From Massilia norwichensis (GTDB taxonomy: Bacteria > Pseudomonadota > Gammaproteobacteria > Burkholderiales > Burkholderiaceae_D): DNA of 64,000 nt. The notes beneath the pieces were generated by a model. That model saw only the letters and a program-made list of their open reading frames with translations. It had not been told where the DNA came from and made no database searches. The DNA lies in the NCBI RefSeq assembly GCF_024753245.1, contig NZ_JANUGX010000001.1:1-64000 (forward strand), given 5' to 3'. Shown here one piece after another: positions 46,561 to 54,719 of this stretch; positions within the stretch are counted from its first letter, which is position 1; each line of letters opens with the position of its first letter. The position numbers and the translations under genes are program-made.

Positions 46561-47515
46561 AGTAAGGCGGCACGTTCGCAGCGATCTGTGCGAATTCCGC
46601 GTCCGTCAGCGGCAGCAGCCGGAACGCGGCCCAGGCTGCGCGCGGCCGCAGGTTGGCGCCCTGGGCCGCGTCGGTCCCGTACAGCACCCGCTGCACGCCG
46701 ACCTGGCGGATGGTCTCGACCACCAGCCGCGCGTCGTCCGCACCGATGGCGGGGTCGACGATGGACGCGACGTCGACCCACAAGTTGCGCGTGCGCGGAT
46801 CGCCCTTTTCCGCGGCGTGCGCCAGCACTGCCATCGCGGCATGCGCCGGCGGATCCTCGTAACCCGGACCGGTGCCGGCCAGGTGCGCGACCTGCACCGG
46901 CACGTCCGGCGCCGCCGGCAGCAGCCGTCCGAGGAAGATGCGGGCCTGGCGCGCGCCGTAGGGCCGGCGCTTGCCGATGCTGGCGCGCAGGTGGACCACG
47001 ATCGCCATGTTCGCCGCGTTGGCGGCGGCGAACACCTCGCGCAGGCGCGCCACGTGCTCCGGGTCGTCGAGCTGGATGCCGGAATTGCCGAAGTGGAGCT
47101 TGATTCCGCGTGCCCTGCCCGTCCCGGCGCAGCGCTCGAGTTCCCGCAGCGCGTAGTCCTTCAGCGGATTGAAGCTGCAGAAGGCCACCAGGCGGTCGGG
47201 ATAGCGCGCGGCCTCGCGCATCGTCCAGTCGTTTTCGCGGCGCACCTGGCCGATCTCGTCCTCGACCTGGCGACCAGGCTTGCCGAACATGTAGGCGATC
47301 GACAGCAGGGTCCCCTTGCGGATGCCGGCCGCGTCCAGCAACCCGATCACGTCCTTCGCATCCAGCGGCACCAGCCCGGCATCCGGGCCGGCCAGCTGGA
47401 TGTCTTCAGGGCTGAACACGTGCTGGTGATAGTCGCCGACCGGGGTCTGGGCGTGGGCAGCAGCGGCGGCGGCCAGGGCTGCGATCAGAACAAGGCGACG
47501 GGCGAGCCTGGACAT
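46508..47515 (-). CDS. Exported amidohydrolase (amidohydrolase 2 family)
   Basis: This 335-residue metal-dependent hydrolase of the TIM-barrel amidohydrolase type has a signal peptide (1-22, ending AHA). The YHQHVF metal motif (HxH) opens the mature part; GIKLHFG, VVHLRAS, VAHLAG and LYGTDAA provide the further ligands, including the late Asp. The substrate is unknown. It is the last of three minus-strand genes (lepB-type, MFS, amidohydrolase), 54 nt after the transporter. Its 3' end runs into the hybrid kinase gene. Confidence 0.85.
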   Translation of the reverse strand: MSRLARRLVLIAALAAAAAAHAQTPVGDYHQHVFSPEDIQLAGPDAGLVPLDAKDVIGLLDAAGIRKGTLLSIAYMFGKPGRQVEDEIGQVRRENDWTMREAARYPDRLVAFCSFNPLKDYALRELERCAGTGRARGIKLHFGNSGIQLDDPEHVARLREVFAAANAANMAIVVHLRASIGKRRPYGARQARIFLGRLLPAAPDVPVQVAHLAGTGPGYEDPPAHAAMAVLAHAAEKGDPRTRNLWVDVASIVDPAIGADDARLVVETIRQVGVQRVLYGTDAAQGANLRPRAAWAAFRLLPLTDAEFAQIAANVPPYFTAPASAAGRSAAAAPE

Positions 47516-47569
47516 GGCGGCCTCCGAATGTCGATGCCCCAGTCTAGCCCCGCCGCCCGCGCCTGCAAA

Positions 47570-48775
47570 TCACTTTTGGATATGCACGTCCGCCACCGGC
47601 TTCGCCACCAGTCCGGCCAGCTGCAGCGCCGCGAAGCTGGCGGCCAGGCCCACGCCGACGCCGCAGGCCAGCCGGAAGGCGCTGCCGAACAGCATCGGCG
47701 CGACCAGGCCCGACACCAGCGCGAAGGACATCATCTGGATGAAGGCCAGCATCGAGGCTGCCAGGCCGCGGTTGTGCGGGAACAGGCCAAGGGCCGCCAC
47801 CTGGATCGCCGGCATCGCCACCGCCAGGCCGAAGGTGTAGACCATCAGCGGCAGCACCGCCCACGGTACCGCGACCGCATCGCCGGCCCAAGCGGTGTAG
47901 CCCACGTTCAGCACGCAGGCCACGAACATCGTGCCGAAGCCGATCGCGCGCATGCGGCCCGGCGTGTGGGTGGCGGCGCGCTTGCCGCCCCAGTTCGAGC
48001 CGATCACCATGCCGCTGATCAGGGGGATGAACATCCAGCCGAAGGCGGTCTCCGGCAGGTGCAGGATCTCCATCACGAAGTTGGCGGCCGAGCCGATGTA
48101 CAGCGACAGGCCGCCGAAGGCCAGGCCCACCGACAGCGACATCAACAGGAACTGCGGATGGCCCAGCACCTTCAGGTAATTGCCGGCGATGGTGCCGAAG
48201 TGGAAGGCGTGGCGCTTCTCAGGCGGCAGGCTCTCCGGCAGCAGGCGCCAGCAGACCAGCAGCATCAGCACGCCGAACAGGGCCAGGAACACGAAGGTGG
48301 AGCGCCAGCCGAAGGTGACGTGCAGCCAGCCGCCCAGCACCGGCGCGATGGCCGGCGCCAGCCCGAACACCATCATGATGTGGGACATCATCTTCTGCGC
48401 CTGGGCGCCGCTGAAGCGGTCCTGCACGATGGCCTGGCCGATCACGGAACCGGCGCCCGCCGCCAGGCCCTGCATCGCGCGGAAGGCCAGCAGCCAGCCG
48501 AGGCTGGGCGCCAGCGCCGCGCCGAGCGAGCCGAGGGTGTAGACCGCCAGCGCCACCAGGATCACGGGCCGGCGGCCGAAGGAATCGGACAGGGTCCCAT
48601 GGAACAGCATCATGAAGGCGAACGTGAACAGGAACACGCTCAGGGTCTGCTGCACCGCGACCGGACCGACCTCGAAGGCGCGCCCGATCGCGGGAATGGA
48701 AGGAAGATAGGTATCGATCGCCAGCGCACCCACCATACCCAGGCAGGCCAGGATCACCGTCAACAGTCTTTGCAT
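47570..48775 (-). CDS. Bcr/CflA-family MFS drug transporter
   Basis: This 401-residue major facilitator has 12 predicted helices. It has the MFS loop motif between helices 2 and 3 (GTLSDSFGRRPVILVAL) and the Bcr/CflA features LPSIPAIGRAFEV at the N-terminus and LAPAIAPVLGGW in helix 5. Such proteins export small drugs or amino acids. The specific substrate cannot be read from the sequence. It lies between a signal peptidase gene and an amidohydrolase gene on the same strand. Confidence 0.9.
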   Translation of the reverse strand: MQRLLTVILACLGMVGALAIDTYLPSIPAIGRAFEVGPVAVQQTLSVFLFTFAFMMLFHGTLSDSFGRRPVILVALAVYTLGSLGAALAPSLGWLLAFRAMQGLAAGAGSVIGQAIVQDRFSGAQAQKMMSHIMMVFGLAPAIAPVLGGWLHVTFGWRSTFVFLALFGVLMLLVCWRLLPESLPPEKRHAFHFGTIAGNYLKVLGHPQFLLMSLSVGLAFGGLSLYIGSAANFVMEILHLPETAFGWMFIPLISGMVIGSNWGGKRAATHTPGRMRAIGFGTMFVACVLNVGYTAWAGDAVAVPWAVLPLMVYTFGLAVAMPAIQVAALGLFPHNRGLAASMLAFIQMMSFALVSGLVAPMLFGSAFRLACGVGVGLAASFAALQLAGLVAKPVADVHIQK

Positions 48776-48829
48776 CTACATCGCCTTCCGTTTGCTTGAA
48801 TGATTCGAAAGGCGGGATTGTACGGGGTT

Positions 48830-49513
48830 TCAGTTGTGTCGATACAACGACATGCCGAAACGCTCGGTGCGCGGCATCCAGTTGCCCTGGTAGTCGGCCG
48901 ACACCAGCACCCGCTCGGCACGGCCGACCAGGAGCTTGCGCGGCACCAGGCCGATCACGCGCGAGTCGGCGCTGTTGTCGCGGTTATCGCCCAGCATCAG
49001 GTACTCGCCCTGCGGCACCGTCAGCGGGCCGAAGGTGCGCGGCGCAGCCACGTCCGGCAGCACCTGGATGTGGCGGCGCCAGCCCTTGCCGCCGTCGATC
49101 GATTCGGACAGCTGCAGCGCGCGCAGGGTCTCGCCCTGGATCGAGTCCAGCGAATCCGCCACCACGGCGTAATCGGCGCCGCGGCCGTTGATGTAGAGGC
49201 GCTCGTTGCGCATCTCGACGGTGTCGCCTGGCAGCGCCACCAGGCGCTTGATCAGCAGCGTGCCGTCCTTCGGCGAGCGGAAGGTGACAATGTCGCCGCG
49301 CGCCGGCTCGCCCATGCGCGCCAGCACCATGTCGGTCAGCGGCACCTTCAAATCGAAGGCCATGCGGTTCACCAGCACCACGTCCCCCTCTAACAGGTTT
49401 GGGTGCATCGAGGCCGAGGGGATCGGGTTCCAGTCCGCCACCGCCGTGCGGAACACGCCGAACAGGACCAGGAAGGCCAGAAAGCCTTTGTTGTTGCGTA
49501 CGAAGTTCTTCAT
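48830..49513 (-). CDS. Signal peptidase I (second, LepB-like)
   Basis: This 227-residue signal peptidase I has an N-terminal membrane segment (about 8-24), catalytic Ser35 (PSASMHPNL), catalytic Lys89 (LLIKRLVALPGD) and the MLGDNRDNSADSR box. It is shorter than the housekeeping LepB and has one membrane helix instead of two. It is also away from lepA/rnc, so it is probably an accessory copy. GGGAGG lies before the ATG. Confidence 0.93.
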   Translation of the reverse strand: MKNFVRNNKGFLAFLVLFGVFRTAVADWNPIPSASMHPNLLEGDVVLVNRMAFDLKVPLTDMVLARMGEPARGDIVTFRSPKDGTLLIKRLVALPGDTVEMRNERLYINGRGADYAVVADSLDSIQGETLRALQLSESIDGGKGWRRHIQVLPDVAAPRTFGPLTVPQGEYLMLGDNRDNSADSRVIGLVPRKLLVGRAERVLVSADYQGNWMPRTERFGMSLYRHN

Positions 49514-49646
49514 GGCGCCTCCCGCTGTTGGTTGTCACCCGGAGTTATACGCTGTATTGATGGGCTGATGCTTAATAGAAAATTAAAGCTGGCGTATGCA
49601 TACTGAAGCGCGCCACGATGAGCGCGCCAGGTCCACCACAGGTCGG

Positions 49647-50108
49647 CTAGGCCAATGGCCAGAACCAGATGGTAAGTGCAGAGAAAAAACAGCTGCGTGC
49701 GCAATCCAGAAAGCCGTGGTCTCCCATCGCAATCAGATCAATGTGCCCCTGGTTGCCCCCCTCGATTTTGAAAAACGACACGACGCCGTTCCGCTGGCCG
49801 ATGCCGGCGCGCGCGGCTTGCTCACTCGTGTAGACTTCGGGCTCTCCCCATAAGCGATCAAGGATGGACGACAGTTTGGCCTGACCGGGCTCGATCCACT
49901 TCCCCTCGATCGTGCCCGCCTTCGCCCGCATGCGTGCGCCCGGCAAAGTCACCCCGGCACGCAGCAGTCCAATGCTCATACGGATTGCACAAGTGTCCCA
50001 GTACGCCGGATTCCCGATCAAGTCGTCCCACCCGATGTCGGCGAACAGGACTTCACGACTGTCCTTGCGCGGGTAGAACTGGCGCAGCCCCTGAAAGGTG
50101 GGCTTCAT
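49647..50108 (-). CDS. tae4: Type VI secretion amidase effector Tae4
   Basis: This 153-residue peptidoglycan amidase of the Tae4 (NlpC/P60-like) family cuts the peptide stem in target cells. The catalytic Cys40 lies in DTCAIRMS, His122 in GHIDLI and acidic partners near 124-135. Cys136 and Cys140 sit where Tae4 enzymes have a disulfide. No signal peptide is present, as expected for a type VI cargo. ATG overlaps the tai4 stop (ATGA), so effector follows immunity. Confidence 0.88.
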   Translation of the reverse strand: MKPTFQGLRQFYPRKDSREVLFADIGWDDLIGNPAYWDTCAIRMSIGLLRAGVTLPGARMRAKAGTIEGKWIEPGQAKLSSILDRLWGEPEVYTSEQAARAGIGQRNGVVSFFKIEGGNQGHIDLIAMGDHGFLDCARSCFFSALTIWFWPLA

Positions 50109-50455
50109 CGTGCGCCTCCCGGCCGGCAAGGAAAGAGCCTGGCCAGCGCCGCCAGTACGAGGGAGGATGCGTCTCCTTCAAGCTGCTGCGCCATCTTCCC
50201 GACTTCTTCGACCACGACATAGTGCAGCTCGTGCGGGATCGGCTTGCCGGCCGGGCACCAACGTACACCCGCCGAGGCGTCCGCGACGCCATCGATGTAC
50301 CCCATCGCACGCTCGCGTCGGATCGAATTAAGCCCTTCGCCGGGCTCGGCCAGCATGTCGCCGACCAGCTGTGTACCGGTCATATGCGCGCGATAGGCTG
50401 CCTGCGCGCCGGCCTCCGGTGCCAGCAGCAGCAAAGCCAGTGTCAGGGCCTTCAT
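50105..50455 (-). CDS. tai4: Tai4/Rap1a-family immunity protein
   Basis: This 116-residue periplasmic protein has a signal peptide (1-18, ending GAQA) and the Rap1a/Tai pattern of a small helical immunity protein (MGYIDGVADA, two cysteines WCPAG and FPCRP). It should bind and block the Tae4 encoded next to it, protecting the producer and its kin. It overlaps both hcp and tae4 by ATGA junctions. Confidence 0.85.
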   Translation of the reverse strand: MKALTLALLLLAPEAGAQAAYRAHMTGTQLVGDMLAEPGEGLNSIRRERAMGYIDGVADASAGVRWCPAGKPIPHELHYVVVEEVGKMAQQLEGDASSLVLAALARLFPCRPGGAR

Positions 50456-50946
50456 GCCGCCACCCGGTTTGCCGCCAGATCCCAACCGCCGGCAGTATTG
50501 CCTCCCGATCCGCCTGCGATTCGCTGCTGGCAGTATTTCCACTTGACCTTGCTGAACTTCAGGCCGATGTGTTCCTGCATGACGTCGCCGCCGGTCACAC
50601 CTTGCTGACACTTCGCGATCAGCACGTTCTCCAGCTCGACCTCGTAATACTTGACCGGTTGGCCGTCACCATCTGCTCGCATGAACTCGAACCTGGCCTT
50701 GGGCATTGTTTTGCCCATTGCGCAGTATTGGGCCAGTATCGGAGATGCGAGGTCTGCTGTTTTGTTGATGCCGATTTCACTGAACTCCACCCGCTCTGCC
50801 GTATGGCCACCCGCCGTCGAACTGGTAGCACTCTTCGGCTGCGTCAGTCCCCAGTTAACCGAGATACATTCGATCCCCCCTTTGTGCGCGTCGTCCTGCG
50901 ACTCACCTTTGATGCCATCGATCTGCAAATACACGTCAATTGCCAT
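50452..50946 (-). CDS. hcp: Type VI secretion tube protein Hcp
   Basis: This 164-residue Hcp family protein forms the hexameric rings of the type VI tube and often carries effectors in its lumen. Family features are MAIDVYLQIDGIKGES at the start and the VEFSEIGINKTADLASP and YYEVELENVLI strands. Glycine-rich residues close to the C-terminus (RIAGGSGGNTAGG) extend it slightly. A strong AAGGAGGG ribosome site and the ATG are both buried in a long hairpin. First gene of hcp-tai4-tae4; no other type VI genes are in the window. Confidence 0.92.
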   Translation of the reverse strand: MAIDVYLQIDGIKGESQDDAHKGGIECISVNWGLTQPKSATSSTAGGHTAERVEFSEIGINKTADLASPILAQYCAMGKTMPKARFEFMRADGDGQPVKYYEVELENVLIAKCQQGVTGGDVMQEHIGLKFSKVKWKYCQQRIAGGSGGNTAGGWDLAANRVAA

Positions 50947-50979
50947 GATCCCTCCTTCGTCTGAAAGGAGGAATCATGG
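50943..50979 (-). promoter_or_regulatory. RNA hairpin covering the hcp start site
   Basis: In the hcp mRNA, bases 50979-50965 pair with 50957-50943 in a 15-bp stem with one G-U pair and a 7-nt loop. The 3' arm contains the whole ribosome site and the ATG of hcp, and the 5' arm contains the complementary CCUCCUU. Translation should be blocked unless the stem opens. Confidence 0.6.
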
Positions 50980-51054
50980 GACGGCAAGCGGGTAACGGCT
51001 TGGCTGTCGTCAACTATTAGCGATTTACGTCCGGTCCGCGCACGGACGCCTGCC

Positions 51055-51222
51055 TTACCGGGGTCTGAACATGTGCCAGGCGCCGATCGCGACCGGTGCG
51101 CCGAGCCCGATCACCGCCACCACATCCCACCAGCCATCGCCCAGCAGCCCCGCCACCAGGCCGACGGCGGTCAGCACGCCTAGCAGGATCGGCATGCCCC
51201 ACAGCCTGCGAAAAGGGCTCAC
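51055..51222 (-). CDS. Small two-helix membrane protein
   Basis: This 55-residue protein has two hydrophobic helices (about 10-27 and 33-49), separated by GDGWWD. The start is GTG at 51222, overlapping the stop of the PepSY gene (GTGA), so it is coupled. Similar small proteins often follow PepSY genes in siderophore-uptake loci. Function unknown. Confidence 0.65.
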   Translation of the reverse strand: MSPFRRLWGMPILLGVLTAVGLVAGLLGDGWWDVVAVIGLGAPVAIGAWHMFRPR

Positions 51223-52418
51223 TGCGGCTCCCCTTCGCGCGCCAGGGCCGGCTGCGGCTGCGGTACCGGTTTCGACGCCGCCGTCTTGTCGGCCTTGGCC
51301 CTGGCCGCGGCCCGCCCGCGCTTGAACCACAGGTACAAACCGCTGCCCAGCACGACGATGGTCGCCAGGTCGAGCAGCGCCCACAGGAACTGCATGCCGG
51401 CCCCGCCGTAGTCGCCGAAGTGCAGCGGCTGCGACAGCAGCAGCGCCGACAGATACCAGGGCAGCGTGCGCTGGTCGGTCACCTGCCCGGTACCGGCATC
51501 GACCAGCACCGGCTTGTACAGGCGCGCGGTGAGCGCCTGGTCGCCGCGCATGTAGATGCCGTAGTGGTGCGGGCTCGCGAAGGGCGTGCCCGGGAAGGCG
51601 ATGAAGGCCACCGCCATGCCCGGCTGCACCGCGCGCGCCTGTTGCACCGACGCTTCTATCGAGGCCAGCTTTGCCGGCGCCGCTTGCCCGGCGTAGGGCT
51701 TGACCATGGCCGCGATCTCGGTGCGTTGCCAGTACTCCAGCAGCACGTCGGCCAGGGTGTTGACCACGCCGGTCGCGCCGACCACCAGGGTCCACACCAG
51801 GGTCACGATGCCGAGCAGGTTGTGCAGGTCCAGCCATTTCAGGCGCGCCGTGCGGCCGTGGCGGACGGCGCCGAATTCCAGCTTGCGCATGAAGGGCGCG
51901 TACAGCACCACCCCGGAGACCACCGCCACGATCAGCAGCAGCCCCATGAAGCCGAGGAAGAGCTTGCCCGGCACGTCGGCGAACAGGTCGACGTGCAGGT
52001 GGAACAGGAAGGCCATCACCGCCCCGCCCTCGATCGGCGGTTCGGCCACATATTGCGCGGTGCGGGCGTCGACGGCGATCGACACGAACTTCTCGTCGTT
52101 TGGATGCGCGCCCATGGTCAGGAACCACAGGGCCGGCTGGTCCGCGTCCTGCGACATGTACATCATGACCTTGTCCGGATAGCGCGCCTTGCCGGCGGCG
52201 ATCACGCGGTCCAGGTCGGCCCGCGGCGCCACCGCGACCTGGGCGGCCTGGGCGGCGGACAGCGCCGGCGGCTCGACTTCGTTGCCCAGCAGCTCGCCGA
52301 TCTGGTGGCTGTAGATGAGCGGCAGCCCGGTCAGGCAGAGCAGCAGCATGAAGACGGTGCAGACCAGGCTGCTCCATTTGTGGATCCAGGACCAGCGGCG
52401 TAGGGAGACGGGAGACAT
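51219..52418 (-). CDS. PepSY-associated TM domain protein (iron uptake)
   Basis: This 399-residue inner-membrane protein of the PepSY/PiuB family has an N-terminal helix (WIHKWSSLVCTVFMLLLCLTG), two internal helices near 165-185 and 205-225 with HLHVDLF and LHNLLG histidines, and a C-terminal helix (about 345-365). Members are found with TonB receptors and are thought to reduce or move ferric siderophores. It is divergent from the receptor and starts only 7 nt after a -10 box under a Fur box. Confidence 0.88.
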   Translation of the reverse strand: MSPVSLRRWSWIHKWSSLVCTVFMLLLCLTGLPLIYSHQIGELLGNEVEPPALSAAQAAQVAVAPRADLDRVIAAGKARYPDKVMMYMSQDADQPALWFLTMGAHPNDEKFVSIAVDARTAQYVAEPPIEGGAVMAFLFHLHVDLFADVPGKLFLGFMGLLLIVAVVSGVVLYAPFMRKLEFGAVRHGRTARLKWLDLHNLLGIVTLVWTLVVGATGVVNTLADVLLEYWQRTEIAAMVKPYAGQAAPAKLASIEASVQQARAVQPGMAVAFIAFPGTPFASPHHYGIYMRGDQALTARLYKPVLVDAGTGQVTDQRTLPWYLSALLLSQPLHFGDYGGAGMQFLWALLDLATIVVLGSGLYLWFKRGRAAARAKADKTAASKPVPQPQPALAREGEPQ

Positions 52419-52424
52419 GGGCTA

Positions 52425-52443
52425 GATAATAATGGTTCTCATT
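52425..52443. promoter_or_regulatory. Fur box and promoter of the PepSY gene
   Basis: GATAATAATGGTTCTCATT matches the 19-bp Fur consensus well. On the minus strand TTGATT (52454-52449) and TATTAT (52431-52426) are 17 bp apart, so the Fur box covers the -10. The ATG follows 7 nt after the -10, which would make the mRNA nearly leaderless. Confidence 0.7.
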
Positions 52444-52485
52444 TACGGAATCAAGTTTGCCCGATATAATGAGAACCATTCTCAT
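52442..52485 (+). promoter_or_regulatory. Promoter and Fur box of the TonB-dependent receptor
   Basis: TTTACG (52442-52447) and a perfect TATAAT (52465-52470) are 17 bp apart. Overlapping the -10 end and start site is ATGAGAACCATTCTCAT (52469-52485), with perfect 7-bp arms, a typical Fur site. Iron-replete Fur should block transcription. Confidence 0.78.
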
Positions 52486-52507
52486 CACCACACGCAAAAA
52501 GAACAAC

Positions 52508-54709
52508 ATGACGCACTGCAAACTGACCCCGCTCGCCCTCGGCGCCCTGCTCCTCGCTGCCAGCTCCGCCCAAGCCCAGAACGCCCAGAATACCCAGAAT
52601 GCCCAGGACGGCGCCACCCAGCCCGGCATCGCCACCGTCGTGGTGAGCGCCTCGGCCGACGCTTCGGCCCAGGGCCTGTCCTCGGCCTATGCGGGCGGCC
52701 AGGTCGCGCGCGGCGGCCGTCTCGGCCTGCTCGGCAACGCCGACATCATGGACACGCCCTTCAACGCCACCAACTACACCCAGGCGCTGATCCAGGACCA
52801 GCAGGCGCGCAGCGTGGCCGACGTGGTCCAGAACGATCCTTCGGTGCGCGTGGCGCGCGGCTTCGGCAACTTCCAGGAGCTGTACGTGATCCGCGGCTTC
52901 GCCGTGAACTCCGACGACATGGCCTACAACGGACTGTACGGCCTGCTGCCGCGCCAGTTCGTGGCCTCCGAACTGCTCGAGCGCGTCGAGATCCTGCGCG
53001 GCGCGAACAGCTTCGTCAACGGTGCCGCGCCGGGCGGCGGCGGCATCGGCGGCGCCGTCAACCTGGTGCCGAAACGCGCCCCCAACCATGCGCTGAACCA
53101 GGTGACGCTGGGCGTGGAGTCCGGCGGCCAGGCGGTCGGCGCCTTCGACGTCGCGCGCCGCTTCGGCGAACAGGACCGCGCCGGCATCCGCGTGAACGCC
53201 GTGCACCGCGAGGGCGACACCGCGGTCGACCGCGAATCGCGCGAACTGAACGTGCTGTCGGTCGGCCTCGACTACCGTGGCCGCAACTACCGCCTGTCGG
53301 CCGACGTCGGCTTCCAGGAACACATGCTGGACAACGCCCGCCCCAGCGTGACGGTCGGCGCCGGCCTGCGCGTACCGAGCGCGCCGGACGCCAGCCACAA
53401 CTTCGCCCAGCCCTGGACCCGCTCGCTCGAGCGCGACACCTTCGGCACCCTTCGCGGCGAAGTCGACCTCGCGCCGAACGCCGTCGCCTGGGCCGCTTTC
53501 GGTGCCCGCAACGGCAGCGAATTCAACGCGCTGACCAACACCAGCACCACCGACAACGCCGGCGGCCTCAACATGACCCGCTTCGACAACCAGCGCAACG
53601 ACCGCAACCGCACCGGCGAGATCGGCGTGCGCGGCGATCTGGTGACCGGACCGGTCAAGCACACGATCAGCGCCACTGCCTCGGCCTTCGAGCTGAAGTC
53701 CTTCAACGCCTACGCCATGAGCGACTTCGCCGGCTGGTCGAGCAATCTGTACCGTCCAGTCGACGTGCTTGCGCCCGCGCCCACCGCCCTGCTCGGCGGT
53801 TCGATGGCGAACCCGCTGCTGACCCACAAATCCATCCTCGGCAGCTATGCCGTGGCCGATGCGATGTCGATGCTGGACGACCGCCTGCTGCTGACCGTCG
53901 GCATCCGCCGCCAGCGCATCAAGGACTACAGCTACGACTACACCAGCGGCGCACAGAACGCCGGCTACGACCAGAGCGCCAACACCCCGCTGGCCGGCAT
54001 CGTCTACAAGCCGATGAAGAACCTGTCGCTGTACGCCAACTATGCCGAGGCCCTGCAGCAGGGCCCGACCGCCTCCGCCTTCGGCGTGGTGCTGGACAAC
54101 CAGGGCCAGGTGTTCGCCCCCTACACCTCGCGCCAGAAGGAAGTCGGCGTCAAATACGACAGCGGCAAGCTGGGCATGAGCGCGGCCCTGTTCACGGTGT
54201 CCCAGCCGCTCGGCTACGTGCAGGACAACGTGTTCGGCATCTTCGGCGAGCAGCGCAACCGCGGCCTGGAACTCTCGGTGTTCGGCATGCCGGCCAAGGG
54301 CCTGCGCGTGCTGGGCGGCTTGACCCTGCTCGACGCCGAACAGCGCCGCACCGCCGGCGGCCTCAACCAGGGCAAGGACGCCATCGGCGTGCCGAAGACC
54401 CAGCTGAACCTCGGCGGCGAATGGGACATCGCCGCGGTGCCGGGCCTGTCGCTGAACGCACGCGCCGTCTACACCGCCAAGCAGTACGCGGACGCCGCCA
54501 ACACCCAGCGTCTGCCGTCCTGGGCCCGCTTCGACCTGGGCGCGAACTACCTCACGCGCATCATGGAGCGTGACGTGACCCTGCGCGCCCGCGTCGACAA
54601 CGCCTTCGACCGCAATTACTGGGCCTCGGCGGGCGGCTATCCGGGCGCCGGCTACCTGGTGCTGGGTGCGCCGCGCACGTTCACCGTGTCGGCGACGGTC
54701 GACTTCTAA
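52508..54709 (+). CDS. TonB-dependent siderophore receptor
   Basis: A 733-residue outer-membrane receptor. It has a signal peptide (1-23), a short Asn/Gln-rich repeat (NAQNTQNAQ), a TonB-box-like VVVSASAD region, a plug domain (about 75-180, with YVIRGFAVNSDDMAYNG and ERVEILRGANSFVNG) and a 22-strand barrel ending SATVDF. It belongs to the ferrichrome/ferrioxamine-type receptors; the exact siderophore is not readable. ATG 52508 is chosen because the signal peptide starts there. Iron-controlled through the Fur box at 52469-52485. Confidence 0.93.
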   Translation: MTHCKLTPLALGALLLAASSAQAQNAQNTQNAQDGATQPGIATVVVSASADASAQGLSSAYAGGQVARGGRLGLLGNADIMDTPFNATNYTQALIQDQQARSVADVVQNDPSVRVARGFGNFQELYVIRGFAVNSDDMAYNGLYGLLPRQFVASELLERVEILRGANSFVNGAAPGGGGIGGAVNLVPKRAPNHALNQVTLGVESGGQAVGAFDVARRFGEQDRAGIRVNAVHREGDTAVDRESRELNVLSVGLDYRGRNYRLSADVGFQEHMLDNARPSVTVGAGLRVPSAPDASHNFAQPWTRSLERDTFGTLRGEVDLAPNAVAWAAFGARNGSEFNALTNTSTTDNAGGLNMTRFDNQRNDRNRTGEIGVRGDLVTGPVKHTISATASAFELKSFNAYAMSDFAGWSSNLYRPVDVLAPAPTALLGGSMANPLLTHKSILGSYAVADAMSMLDDRLLLTVGIRRQRIKDYSYDYTSGAQNAGYDQSANTPLAGIVYKPMKNLSLYANYAEALQQGPTASAFGVVLDNQGQVFAPYTSRQKEVGVKYDSGKLGMSAALFTVSQPLGYVQDNVFGIFGEQRNRGLELSVFGMPAKGLRVLGGLTLLDAEQRRTAGGLNQGKDAIGVPKTQLNLGGEWDIAAVPGLSLNARAVYTAKQYADAANTQRLPSWARFDLGANYLTRIMERDVTLRARVDNAFDRNYWASAGGYPGAGYLVLGAPRTFTVSATVDF

Positions 54710-54719
54710 GGCATCGGCA

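Noticed and set aside
49603..49640. Repeated GCGCGCC blocks downstream of tae4 as a terminator
   Set aside because: The blocks are direct, not inverted, and no T-run follows.
49510..49704. A 64-codon hydrophobic frame between lepB-like gene and tae4, minus strand
   Set aside because: It starts inside tae4 in another frame, has no ribosome site, and runs into the ribosome site of the signal peptidase gene.
50976..51020. A 14-codon plus-strand frame with its own ribosome site opposite the hcp leader
   Set aside because: The ribosome site is simply the mirror image created by the hairpin; the peptide is too short to support.
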